Made by a program: the position numbers and the translations under genes
Assembly: GCF_033971905.1 (NCBI RefSeq)
Contig: NZ_JALBUT010000007.1
Span: forward strand, 62,001 to 126,000
Direction of reading: 5' to 3'
Length of the DNA stretch: 64,000 bases
Source: Intestinicryptomonas porci
GTDB lineage: Bacteria > Verrucomicrobiota > Verrucomicrobiia > Opitutales > Intestinicryptomonadaceae
Notes under the pieces: generated by a model
Seen by the model: the letters and a program-made list of their open reading frames with translations, nothing else
What the model was told of the DNA's origin: nothing
The model's database searches: none
Shown here: positions 15,951 to 24,112 of the stretch, in pieces
Layout: the number at the start of each line of letters is the position of its first letter
Position numbering within the stretch: position 1 is the first letter of the stretch

Positions 15951-16843
15951 AAATTAAGAATCGGAGTCCATAAAAAATCCGCTTTTTTATAGCGATAAAC
16001 GTTGGCAAGACTTTCACAGACTATATCTACGCTATCCAAAAGTTTTAAGCTGTTTTTAGCTTTTTGTACCCGATACTCTTTCAAAAATTTTCCGAAAAAA
16101 ACAGACCACATCCGAATTGATAAAACATCGGAACTGAGGACATATTTATACAAGGCATAATCCACAAAAGCTCTGAAAGGCTCTATTACATCATAAACTA
16201 GCGGAGTATTTCGATAATACGTTTTATGATTTACTCCTAATAAATAATTCAATCCGGAAACAATAATGCTTCTGTGAATAATACCTCCTAAAATTCCGTA
16301 TCCGTAATTCAGCAAAACATTTATTTTTGACGATTCATCCTGAGAATTTCTACGCCCACCAAGCTCTCCCATTCTTGGAAAATAATGTTTCCAATATTCG
16401 CGCGCAAACCACGCCTCGTTCAATTCAGTTTTAGAATTCAAAAACATCTGCTCCATTCTTGAATTAACAACCCCCATATTTTTAAGGCAATTAACGCTGT
16501 TTGTAATCTTTGAATGCAGAAGCCGCCGCCATATCGCCGAATTTAAATTTTTATTGCCGGCAGATTGGTTTAAAACAACTTTAGCGTCGTATGTGCGTAT
16601 ATTCGGCAGTGTTATGCCAACGGGCTTAAATTTTTTACAATGTATTACTACGGCATCTATATCCGCAAGCTCCGTCAACAAAGAGCCACTGATAGAAGTT
16701 GCCTCGTTTAAAATTACAACGGCGCGCAAATCTTCAATAGCTATTCTCCCTATCTCCTTACTATCTTTTTTACATACAAGCATTCCCCTCTCCTTCGAGA
16801 GTTTGCATCCAAAATCGGTTATATGCAAAATATGATAGCTCAT
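15947..16843 (-). CDS. cas1: CRISPR-associated integrase Cas1 (type II)
   Basis: 298 residues, the normal type II Cas1 length. The N-terminal beta domain is followed by the helical catalytic domain. SKINVLLNYGYGILGG and LVYDVIEPFRAFVDYAL are Cas1 hallmarks, and GVNHKTYYRNTPLVYD contains the metal-binding His. It is the catalytic half of the Cas1-Cas2 complex that integrates protospacers at the array. It starts one base after the cas9 stop and overlaps cas2 by four bases, so cas9-cas1-cas2 form one operon. No csn2 or cas4 accompanies it, which argues for subtype II-C. Confidence 0.97.
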   Translation of the reverse strand: MSYHILHITDFGCKLSKERGMLVCKKDSKEIGRIAIEDLRAVVILNEATSISGSLLTELADIDAVVIHCKKFKPVGITLPNIRTYDAKVVLNQSAGNKNLNSAIWRRLLHSKITNSVNCLKNMGVVNSRMEQMFLNSKTELNEAWFAREYWKHYFPRMGELGGRRNSQDESSKINVLLNYGYGILGGIIHRSIIVSGLNYLLGVNHKTYYRNTPLVYDVIEPFRAFVDYALYKYVLSSDVLSIRMWSVFFGKFLKEYRVQKAKNSLKLLDSVDIVCESLANVYRYKKADFLWTPILNL

Positions 16844-16844
16844 T

Positions 16845-19800
16845 CTAATCCAATTTTATTCGCTTCATTCCCGCATTCATAAGATTGTTTATGTTAATTG
16901 CATTAACTGACACTCCATTTGAATCAGTAAGTTTAGTATCTCCTTTTGTTTTTATTGTATTCAAAACATAAACACCTTTTTTTAATAATATTACATTTTT
17001 ATCATTTAAAATATCATTTTCTAATTTCACAAGGCAACCAGTTTTGAATATGCCACCAATCTCGACAAAATCACTGTGTTTATTCAACTCCTGTATAACT
17101 TGAATTTTTGAAGAATGAGCATATATCGGAGTAACTTTATACTTTCCTTTCAAGTTTTTCCAAACAATTTGCCCTTTGTGAGTCTTACCGCGCTTGTATG
17201 CGCCACTTCCGTCTTTCGACAAGTCCTTATATTCATTGGGCTTGCCCACGTTAACTAAAACCCTTTTCACGCGAGTTCCCTTGCCGAACTTCGAAGGCAA
17301 ACGCAAATTCTCGCACCAATTTATCCATTCGGATTCGTTAGGTTTTGTTTTAGCAAAATCTCTCACAATATTTCTTATGTACTTGTTTACAATCTTGTCT
17401 TCTTTAACCAGCTTTTCCAAAGTTCCCAAATTGTATTTGGGATTCAATCCAGTATAAGCAAGATCTTTTAAATTATACTTCCGTTCTATATAAATTTTGC
17501 CGTTTCGCTCTTTCTTAGAATAGAAAGTTTCTTCTAGACTCGGTTTTTTTACCGCGACATTATTTGGAATTATCGCGTCCAAATATTTTCTAAAAAATTC
17601 TTCAGCTGAAATTTTTATAGATTGCGGAAATATTCTGTCCAATTTTACCTTGCGAGCGTCTTTGCCCGTTGGAGCGAAACAAAGACACATTGCGTCCAGT
17701 GCATGGTGCTTGTTGTTTTTCCTGTTCTTTTGGTCGAGTTCTTCGAGTTTTTTAAGGCGTTCCTCGTTTGACAAAATTTCTTTTTCAAAATCCTCAATTT
17801 GGTCAACATATTTTCTCAAAAATCCGGTTTCCTCAATTTTGGATTTCAACTCGCTGATTTTCCTTAAAGTATTTTCCCTGTCTTCGATATTTTCTTTTGC
17901 ATTTAATTTGGATTTTAATTCGTCCAAAATCTTAACAGCCTCCTCCGTAGACCAGTCCTCACGGAGAATTCTATTTAATTTGTACGCGCTTCGTATTCTC
18001 GAAGTCATTCCTCCGGAAACGGTAAACACTTTTTTATCTCCCTTGTTGCCAGCATATTGGAAGCCAAAATGCAGGCATGCTATGCGCTGTGCAAGCTTTG
18101 AAACCCACGCAGTTTCAGCCAATGCCGTATATTTTTCCACAAGCGTTTCCGCGTCTTTTTCGACGAGAAGTTTGCAACGTTTCGCGCCCAATTCATACTG
18201 AAGTTTACGTACTCGGTCTACATAAGAAGCCCAATTTATGGGATTGGAAGAAAGCCACTCAAACGGAGTTCTATCGCCCTTTTCTTTGTTAGTGGATTCT
18301 TTTGTCAAAACATAGTTATACATTGCGTCGGGACCTCCCCTGCTTCTTGGAACTATGTGCTCTATTTCAAGATTGGGAACTTCAGTTGGCTGTAAAGCTT
18401 CTCTCGTATAAATACAAATTCCTTTCTGCTTTCTAAACAATTCCCATTTGAGCAATAGCTTATTACCTTTATACTCCGGATGCAGATTATCCATATCCTT
18501 TGCATTTTTAAGCTTTTCTTCCCTGCGCTTTTTCATCGCAATATGGAGATCTTTTTTGCGTTTTTCGCCCAAGAAATCGTCTCTTACAAATTCAATTACA
18601 ATTTTATCGGGAATGCCGAATTTAGCTTCCAACCTTTTTAACTGAGAATAGAAGAAAAATAACCTGTGCCTTACAATCGGATCGTTTTGAGAGCCTATAA
18701 GCTTGTTAATTTCATCCTCCCTTTTTTGCACGGAAAAATCGGCAAGCTTGAAATTTTCAACATCGGGAATGTATATTGAATTCCACTCGACCTTTCCCAT
18801 CGCTTTCAAAAATAGTAAATCATCTTTTACGAGCCCCTTTTGCGGATTTTCATTTGAAATTTTTTGCAGACATTCCTCATAATATTCAGCAGGAGACTTC
18901 CCAGAAAAAATCAACCCATGTAAAATTTTCATTGCTGGTCTTGAAAAAGACGCACGACCGCTTTCTTTAGGAGACTCTATTTTCGACTGATTCTCGTCTA
19001 ATATTTCTGCCCCGATTTTTACCATAAATTTTTGCATATCGCGCGCGCCGACCTTGTATTTGCTTTTCTTTGCGATTGCGAAAAGCTCTGTAAATTCGTC
19101 AAAGCTTAACGATTCGATATTTCTGTTTCTGAAAAAACGCAAATTCAGCAATTTAAACGCCGTTACGATTTCATAATACAGCAAGTCGTCATTGTTTTTT
19201 ATTTTTTCAAGCGGCTTGATTTTGCATACATTTAAGCGCGGAATAAGCCTGCATTTATCAACAACTCGATTGTCAAATCTCGGAATTTTCTGGCCAAGTG
19301 CACCTTGCCAATCCGTATCAGCCCCGCGCTTCAAATTGAACTGCTTTCTTAAATTCGGACAGTATGAGGCATATTTTGTTTCCGACGGGCCGTATAAAAA
19401 ATACTTGGACTTTCCGGCGAGTTTCGGATACTGCAAAGTCGCCATCTCCACAAGCTTTATAAATTCCTTTTCGACACACTCGCATGGCACAACATAGCCC
19501 TTTGCTTTTTCAGAATGATTATCTATCCTTGTCAAAACCTCTTCAGGATTTTTAGGATTCCACAATCCCATTTTTGCCGCCTTAAAAAAACATGGATATT
19601 CATATTTTGAACGCGCTTCCAAATTTTCCAAATTCAAAAGAAGCTCATCAAATTGCGTTTTAAACAAATTCAAACTTTTTTCATACTCGCTTCCGTTTTC
19701 CTTTTTTGATTTAGAATCTCCGCCTTCTTTCCATGGAACCTCTTTGTCATATCCGCGATTTTGAATTGCCGAATTTAAAGCCTTGAAAACTTGCCAGCTT

Positions 19801-20213
19801 TCAAGTTTTTCGCCCAAAATCAATTTGCATCTCAAAGCAATGCCACAATAGCAAATATCCTCTCCTTCAGATGGAAATTCTTTTTCTAAGCGCATATCTC
19901 CCTTTTGAATGAGTTGCCATTTACCGTCTATAAGACCGACTTTCCTTCGTTTTAAGACTTCAATGCCGCATTCCTTCAAACATTTTTCGAGCCACATTTC
20001 GCGTGCTATATGCCCCTTTCTCAAACGGCATAAACTTCTATTTAAGGCAGCAGTTTTAGTTTCAGCAAAATCCGCGTCCAACAATAAAGACTGCACATCT
20101 AAAAAATCCAACCCAAACCTTACGGCATAGCCAAAAGAACCTTTACCAAGGTCGAATCCCCATACTTTTAAATTGTCGTTTTCTTTAGAATAAAATGCAT
20201 TTAAATTTTCCAT
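16845..20213 (-). CDS. cas9: Cas9 RNA-guided endonuclease, compact type II-C
   Basis: 1122 residues with all nuclease motifs present. RuvC-I is WGFDLGKGSFGYAV with D21, followed by the arginine-rich bridge helix (RSLCRLRKGHIAR, about 59-71). RuvC-II is KIVIEFVRDD with E541. The HNH domain has IEHIVPRSRGG with H619, then MYNYVL and STNKEKG. RuvC-III is NKHHALDAM with H836/H837 and D840. It should cut both strands of DNA matched by crRNA with the tracrRNA at 15471. The size places it with small II-C proteins, well below II-A Cas9 at about 1370. The PAM cannot be read from the sequence. By eye the gene is more AT-rich than its flanks, suggesting transfer. It has no Shine-Dalgarno; a promoter lies directly before the ATG. 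Confidence 0.98.
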   Translation of the reverse strand: MENLNAFYSKENDNLKVWGFDLGKGSFGYAVRFGLDFLDVQSLLLDADFAETKTAALNRSLCRLRKGHIAREMWLEKCLKECGIEVLKRRKVGLIDGKWQLIQKGDMRLEKEFPSEGEDICYCGIALRCKLILGEKLESWQVFKALNSAIQNRGYDKEVPWKEGGDSKSKKENGSEYEKSLNLFKTQFDELLLNLENLEARSKYEYPCFFKAAKMGLWNPKNPEEVLTRIDNHSEKAKGYVVPCECVEKEFIKLVEMATLQYPKLAGKSKYFLYGPSETKYASYCPNLRKQFNLKRGADTDWQGALGQKIPRFDNRVVDKCRLIPRLNVCKIKPLEKIKNNDDLLYYEIVTAFKLLNLRFFRNRNIESLSFDEFTELFAIAKKSKYKVGARDMQKFMVKIGAEILDENQSKIESPKESGRASFSRPAMKILHGLIFSGKSPAEYYEECLQKISNENPQKGLVKDDLLFLKAMGKVEWNSIYIPDVENFKLADFSVQKREDEINKLIGSQNDPIVRHRLFFFYSQLKRLEAKFGIPDKIVIEFVRDDFLGEKRKKDLHIAMKKRREEKLKNAKDMDNLHPEYKGNKLLLKWELFRKQKGICIYTREALQPTEVPNLEIEHIVPRSRGGPDAMYNYVLTKESTNKEKGDRTPFEWLSSNPINWASYVDRVRKLQYELGAKRCKLLVEKDAETLVEKYTALAETAWVSKLAQRIACLHFGFQYAGNKGDKKVFTVSGGMTSRIRSAYKLNRILREDWSTEEAVKILDELKSKLNAKENIEDRENTLRKISELKSKIEETGFLRKYVDQIEDFEKEILSNEERLKKLEELDQKNRKNNKHHALDAMCLCFAPTGKDARKVKLDRIFPQSIKISAEEFFRKYLDAIIPNNVAVKKPSLEETFYSKKERNGKIYIERKYNLKDLAYTGLNPKYNLGTLEKLVKEDKIVNKYIRNIVRDFAKTKPNESEWINWCENLRLPSKFGKGTRVKRVLVNVGKPNEYKDLSKDGSGAYKRGKTHKGQIVWKNLKGKYKVTPIYAHSSKIQVIQELNKHSDFVEIGGIFKTGCLVKLENDILNDKNVILLKKGVYVLNTIKTKGDTKLTDSNGVSVNAININNLMNAGMKRIKLD

Positions 20214-20222
20214 GACAACAAA

Positions 20223-20251
20223 ATGTTACCATGGAAAAATTAAAAAGGCAA
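20223..20251 (-). promoter_or_regulatory. Candidate cas operon promoter, nearly leaderless
   Basis: On the minus strand TTGCCT (20251-20246) and TAACAT (20228-20223) are spaced 17 bp. The start would fall at about 20216-20217, only a few bases before the cas9 ATG at 20213, so the mRNA would have almost no leader; no Shine-Dalgarno is present. Both boxes match consensus at four of six positions. Confidence 0.4.
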
Positions 20252-20276
20252 ACAAAAATTATTTTAATTTGGGATT

Positions 20277-20900
20277 CTACCCTATAAATTTGATAGCGGC
20301 GAAACCTGTCAATAATAGAATAAAAAATAATGTCGCTATCAGGTTAAAGTATTTATCTATCCATTCTTTTGCTTTTGGTCCGATAAGGTATATTATAAAT
20401 CCTACAAGGAAAAATCTTCCGCCCCTGCCGACAAGCGACGCCAAAATCAAAGTTATTAAATTCAGGTCGAAAACTCCTGCCGCTATCGTGAAAATCTTAT
20501 ACGGAATAGGCGTAAATGCCGCACCCAAGACTGCCATAAATCCGTATTCTTGGTATAAATTTTGTACATAGTCAAAATGTTCGTGCGTAAATCCCGGTAT
20601 ATAGGCGTAAAAGAAATCCTTTAAGTTGTCCCATGCGAAATACCCTATCCACCAGCCCAAAATTCCGCCAAGAACCGAAAACAACGTGCAAATTCCCGCA
20701 ATCTTCCACCATCTTTTAGGATCGCAGAAAACAAGAGGTATCAAGAGAACATCGGGAGGTATCGGGAAGAATGACGACTCCGCAAACGAGAGTATCGCAA
20801 GTGCCCACAGACCGTAAGGCGTTTCCGCCCATGCGATGATCCAATCGTATATTCTTCGTAAAAAATTGGGTTTCGGAGATTGCGCAACTTCTTCTTTCAT
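20277..20900 (-). CDS. YqaA-like (DedA/SNARE-associated family) membrane protein
   Basis: 207 residues from the ATG at 20900 (MKEEVAQSPKPNFLRRIYD); an in-frame ATG at 21014 would add 38 residues without family support. The pattern is that of the YqaA branch of the DedA superfamily: SFAESSFFPIPPDVLLIPLVF, then GGILGWWIGYFAW, a FTPIPYKIFTIAAGVF re-entrant-type motif, and LVGRGGRFFLVGFIIYLIGPK. DedA proteins help move lipid carriers across the membrane; the role of this branch is uncertain. It lies 63 bp upstream of cas9 on the same strand. Confidence 0.88.
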   Translation of the reverse strand: MKEEVAQSPKPNFLRRIYDWIIAWAETPYGLWALAILSFAESSFFPIPPDVLLIPLVFCDPKRWWKIAGICTLFSVLGGILGWWIGYFAWDNLKDFFYAYIPGFTHEHFDYVQNLYQEYGFMAVLGAAFTPIPYKIFTIAAGVFDLNLITLILASLVGRGGRFFLVGFIIYLIGPKAKEWIDKYFNLIATLFFILLLTGFAAIKFIG

Positions 20901-21055
20901 AAAAAATTCAAAGGTTAAAAGATTTATAATGCGCAATGTCTTAAACGCTGTAAAGTTTGTTTTTATCAAAATAAAATCTTGAAGGCTTTTTAATTTTATA
21001 GCATAAATTTTCAATTCTTCTGTATTGATAACTTTGCAAAAGAACGCAATTTATT

Positions 21056-22348
21056 ATGAAAAAAAGCACTATCCTACTATTGTCAATTTTCGCGTGTTCT
21101 ACGATATTTGCGGAATTTGCCGTAAGCAATTCTGCGAAAGAAAACATCGCAAAAATTGGCGAAACCATAGAATTTTCCGCGGTGGACACTCCCGAAGACG
21201 CGCATTTTGAATTGAAGCAAAACGGCAAGCGCGTAAGTTCGGGACAATACAGCGAACCTGTAAAATTTACCGCTGAAATTCCCGCATGGCTTGAATTTAA
21301 AGTGTTTGCGCCGAAAATCAAAGAAGGCGAAAAAAAGCGCGAGGAAAAAGCATGTGGCGTGGTTGTTGCTCCCGAAAAGCTAAAGCCCGCAACCACCGCC
21401 CCGAAAGATCTCGACAAATTTTGGAATGCGTATAAAAAAGAAGTCGAAAAGCAGTCGCCAAAGAAAGCAAAGCTTACCAAAATCCGCGATTTCAATGCAG
21501 ACAAAAGCCCGTACGGCGCGGAGCTTTACCGCTTTGAAGTCAAAGTCGATAACGCTGAATACGGCTCAATCGGCGGCGTGGTTGCAGACGGATACATTGC
21601 AATTCCCATCGGCAAAGAAGAAAAGATGCCAATCGTTGCTACTTTTTACGGAGCGGGTTCTTACTCCGCCGATTTGCGAGACGCTGTAAATTTCGCCAAA
21701 GAAGGCGCAATCGGCATTTCAATGAATCCGCACGCAATTTCGCCCGACTTAAAGGACGAGGCGCGTAAAGAGTATATCGATAACAAAGTCCATCTTGACG
21801 GCGGTAAAATTCCGTACCGCAACCGCGGCATAACCGAAACCCCGCAAGATGTCTATTTTACGGGAATGTTCAAGCGCGTTTACCAAACCCTGCGCCTTGC
21901 GATGTCCCGCCCCGAATGGGATAAGCGCAACATTGCAGTGCGCGGATTCAGCCAAGGCGGCGCGCAAACGATAGTTGCGGCATACCTATGCCCGAAAGTA
22001 AACGTCATAACGCCGCTCTGCCCCGCGATGTGCGATAACGGCGGCGAAAGCATCAAACGCCGCTCAGGCTGGCCCGACTGGGTTCACAACGAAACCATGA
22101 CAACCCAGCTCGAAAACGGCAGATATTTCGACCCCGCGCTTATGGCGTCAAAAATCAAGGCAAAGATGTATGTAGGAATCGGTTTGATAGACAACACTTG
22201 CTCGCCCACTGCAGTGACTTCAATGTTCAACAATTACGCGGGCAAGAAGCAAAAACTCTATATGCAAGGCGTCGGACACGGCTGGAACGACGAATGGTCA
22301 AAAACCGAAAAGGATTTTATCCTGACCAATATCGGGCTTAAAAAATAA
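21056..22348 (+). CDS. CE7-family acetyl esterase (acetyl xylan esterase / cephalosporin C deacetylase type), exported
   Basis: 430 residues with a signal peptide (MKKSTILLLSIFACSTIFA). An N-terminal beta-rich region of about 100 residues precedes an alpha/beta-hydrolase domain. The CE7 triad is visible: nucleophile S299 in RGFSQGGAQT, the Asp in GLIDNTCSPTA, and the His in GVGHGWNDE. CE7 enzymes remove acetyl groups from xylo-oligosaccharides and other small acetylated sugars. Together with the GH92 and DUF1080 genes it points to glycan use. It stands alone and ends in a strong terminator. Confidence 0.9.
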   Translation: MKKSTILLLSIFACSTIFAEFAVSNSAKENIAKIGETIEFSAVDTPEDAHFELKQNGKRVSSGQYSEPVKFTAEIPAWLEFKVFAPKIKEGEKKREEKACGVVVAPEKLKPATTAPKDLDKFWNAYKKEVEKQSPKKAKLTKIRDFNADKSPYGAELYRFEVKVDNAEYGSIGGVVADGYIAIPIGKEEKMPIVATFYGAGSYSADLRDAVNFAKEGAIGISMNPHAISPDLKDEARKEYIDNKVHLDGGKIPYRNRGITETPQDVYFTGMFKRVYQTLRLAMSRPEWDKRNIAVRGFSQGGAQTIVAAYLCPKVNVITPLCPAMCDNGGESIKRRSGWPDWVHNETMTTQLENGRYFDPALMASKIKAKMYVGIGLIDNTCSPTAVTSMFNNYAGKKQKLYMQGVGHGWNDEWSKTEKDFILTNIGLKK

Positions 22349-22370
22349 AAACCAAATATTAACTTTATAA

Positions 22371-22399
22371 GAGGAGGTATTGCCCTCCTCTTTTTTTTT
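22371..22399 (+). terminator. Rho-independent terminator after the CE7 esterase gene
   Basis: GAGGAGG, a six-base loop, CCTCCTC and a run of nine T. Confidence 0.93.
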
Positions 22400-22562
22400 A
22401 GATGCTTTGTATTGGACGATTGGTTTATTTGAATTTTTTACACCCGTAAAGCAGAATTATTCTTCGTTTAATCGCAAACGCATTTTACAGATTATACAAC
22501 ACTATTCGACATAATAAAAATATGGTGGCTCTCTAACGATTAAAAAACCTTCAAACAAGCAC

Positions 22563-22592
22563 AAAAAAAGACGGTTTTTTACCGTCTTTTTT
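22563..22592. terminator. Terminator of hisA (symmetrical hairpin)
   Basis: AAAAAAGACGGT pairs with ACCGTCTTTTTT around a TTTTT loop. It lies just after the hisA stop and can work on either strand. The 160 bases between this and the previous terminator hold no gene or motif I can recognise. Confidence 0.85.
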
Positions 22593-22617
22593 GGAGAAAT
22601 TTGCAAAGGAAAAAATT

Positions 22618-23343
22618 TTAGTGTTTTACAAGTCCTATGATTTCTTTTAAATCAACGCGCTTTTCGTAGATTGCCTTGCCTACGATTGCGCCTTCCAAAC
22701 CACCTATTGCGTCGAGTTTTATTATGTCTTCCCTGCTTGCAACTCCGCCAGAGGCAATCAAGCCCATTCCGTAGGGTGCAATCAGTTCTTTCATAGCTTT
22801 TTGGGCGGGAATGTTTGCGCCCGTAAGCATTCCGTCGGTTGAAATATCGGTGTATATCAAATTTTTGACGCCCATTTTAGCCATTTCAAGAGCCAAGTCG
22901 GACGCCTTTTTTTGCGAGACTTCAACCCAGCCTTTGATTGCAACGTTGCCGTCTTTTGCGTCTATTCCGACTGCGATTTTTTCGCCGAAAATCGAAAGAA
23001 GCTCCTCTATAAATTCGGGATTTGTACATGCTTTCGTGCCGATAATCGCCCTTTGGACTCCGCAATCGACTGCGTTTTGAACTGCACCGACTTCCCGCAT
23101 TCCGCCGCCCATTTCGACAAAAATTCCCAAACCCGCGATTTTTTCGACAGCTTTCAGATTTGCAAGCCCCCCCGCGAACGCGCCGTCCAAGTCCACAACG
23201 TGAATTCTGTCAGCTCCCGCGTCGGCAAACGACAGCGCGGCGTCGAACGGATTTTCAAAATAGACGGTTTTATCGTTTGCCTCGCCCTGTCTAAGGCGCA
23301 CGCATTTGCCGTCTTTAATGTCTATTGCAGGATAAATTCTCAT
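22618..23343 (-). CDS. hisA: ProFAR isomerase HisA
   Basis: Phosphoribosylformimino-5-aminoimidazole carboxamide ribotide isomerase, the fourth step of histidine synthesis. From the ATG at 23343 it has 241 residues, starting MRIYPAIDIKDGKCVRL with the catalytic Asp in AIDI. Further motifs are HVVDLDGAF, EMGGGMRE, the second catalytic Asp in YTDISTDGML, and SGGVASRED with the phosphate-binding loop. An in-frame ATG 12 codons upstream is less likely. No other his gene is nearby, so it is separated from the rest of its pathway. Confidence 0.96.
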   Translation of the reverse strand: MRIYPAIDIKDGKCVRLRQGEANDKTVYFENPFDAALSFADAGADRIHVVDLDGAFAGGLANLKAVEKIAGLGIFVEMGGGMREVGAVQNAVDCGVQRAIIGTKACTNPEFIEELLSIFGEKIAVGIDAKDGNVAIKGWVEVSQKKASDLALEMAKMGVKNLIYTDISTDGMLTGANIPAQKAMKELIAPYGMGLIASGGVASREDIIKLDAIGGLEGAIVGKAIYEKRVDLKEIIGLVKH

Positions 23344-23380
23344 TGTTTCAAATTCAATGAAAAGAAAGCTTTTAGGCAAT

Positions 23381-23408
23381 AAAAAAGCGGCGCAATTTTT
23401 ACGCCGCC
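23381..23408 (-). terminator. Terminator of the DUF1080 gene
   Basis: On the minus strand GCGGCG, a nine-base A/T-rich loop, CGCCGC and six T follow the stop codon of the DUF1080 gene. Confidence 0.88.
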
Positions 23409-23417
23409 TGAAAGATT

Positions 23418-24065
23418 TTACTTTATTGGTTTTATTTTTATGTTGCGGTAGAACGTATTGCCCGTCCCGTGCAAGCCCTGAAAGCCTATGTTGCCGACCG
23501 TCGGAACTTCCGCCCTCGCCTTTGCCCTAAGCCACGCAAACGGCTGTGAACCGTCGGGATTTTTATCCTTGTCGGTAAATTTCGACATGTCGAAATCGTT
23601 TGCAAGTTCGCCGTTTATGTAAACTTTTACGGACTGCCCCTTGCAGACAAGTTTTAGCGTATTCCATTCGTTGAGCGGCTTTGTGTAGTTTTTATCGACC
23701 CCCTGAAAGCCGAATACCGCGCCGCAAGTTCCCTTCGGCCCGAATTTTCCAAGCCAATAGTCGTAGTCGGCAATTTGGATTTCGATTGATTCGGGAATCC
23801 AGTTGTCGTTATTTTTCGAGTATATGATAATTCCGCCGTTGCCCGCCTTTGTTACTTTAAAGTCGAGTGTAAGCTCAAAGTTTTCATACTCTTCGTTCGT
23901 CCACAAAATTTGGTCTTTCGTTGACGAAAGTTCACCTTTTTCGTTAAAAGACCAAACAGGCTCCTTGCAATGGGCATTGCTTAAATCTTTTTTGAACAAA
24001 TCCTTAGCCCCTGCGCCCAAGGAAAGCCCAAGCGCGACAACCGTAATCAGAATGCGTTTCATCAT
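23418..24065 (-). CDS. DUF1080 (3-keto-disaccharide hydrolase) domain protein, exported
   Basis: 215 residues; the second Met (MKRILITVVALGLSLGAGA) starts a clean signal peptide. The rest is one concanavalin-like DUF1080 domain: NFELTLDFKVTKAGNGGIIIYS, IEIQIADYD, NEWNTLKLVCKGQSVKVYING and GNIGFQGLHGTGNTFYRNIKIKP. DUF1080 includes enzymes that hydrolyse 3-keto-glucosides, though many members are uncharacterised. It is common in Verrucomicrobiota and Planctomycetota. It is flanked by hisA and the RND operon with no obvious functional link to either. Confidence 0.88.
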   Translation of the reverse strand: MMKRILITVVALGLSLGAGAKDLFKKDLSNAHCKEPVWSFNEKGELSSTKDQILWTNEEYENFELTLDFKVTKAGNGGIIIYSKNNDNWIPESIEIQIADYDYWLGKFGPKGTCGAVFGFQGVDKNYTKPLNEWNTLKLVCKGQSVKVYINGELANDFDMSKFTDKDKNPDGSQPFAWLRAKARAEVPTVGNIGFQGLHGTGNTFYRNIKIKPIK

Positions 24066-24112
24066 AATAAATTTAAGTTTGAAGCCTTTTTGATTTCAGT
24101 TCAAGCGAAAAT

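Noticed and set aside
16845..20213. Subtype II-A or II-B assignment.
   Set aside because: No csn2 or cas4 gene is present in the operon, and Cas9 is much smaller than typical II-A and II-B proteins.
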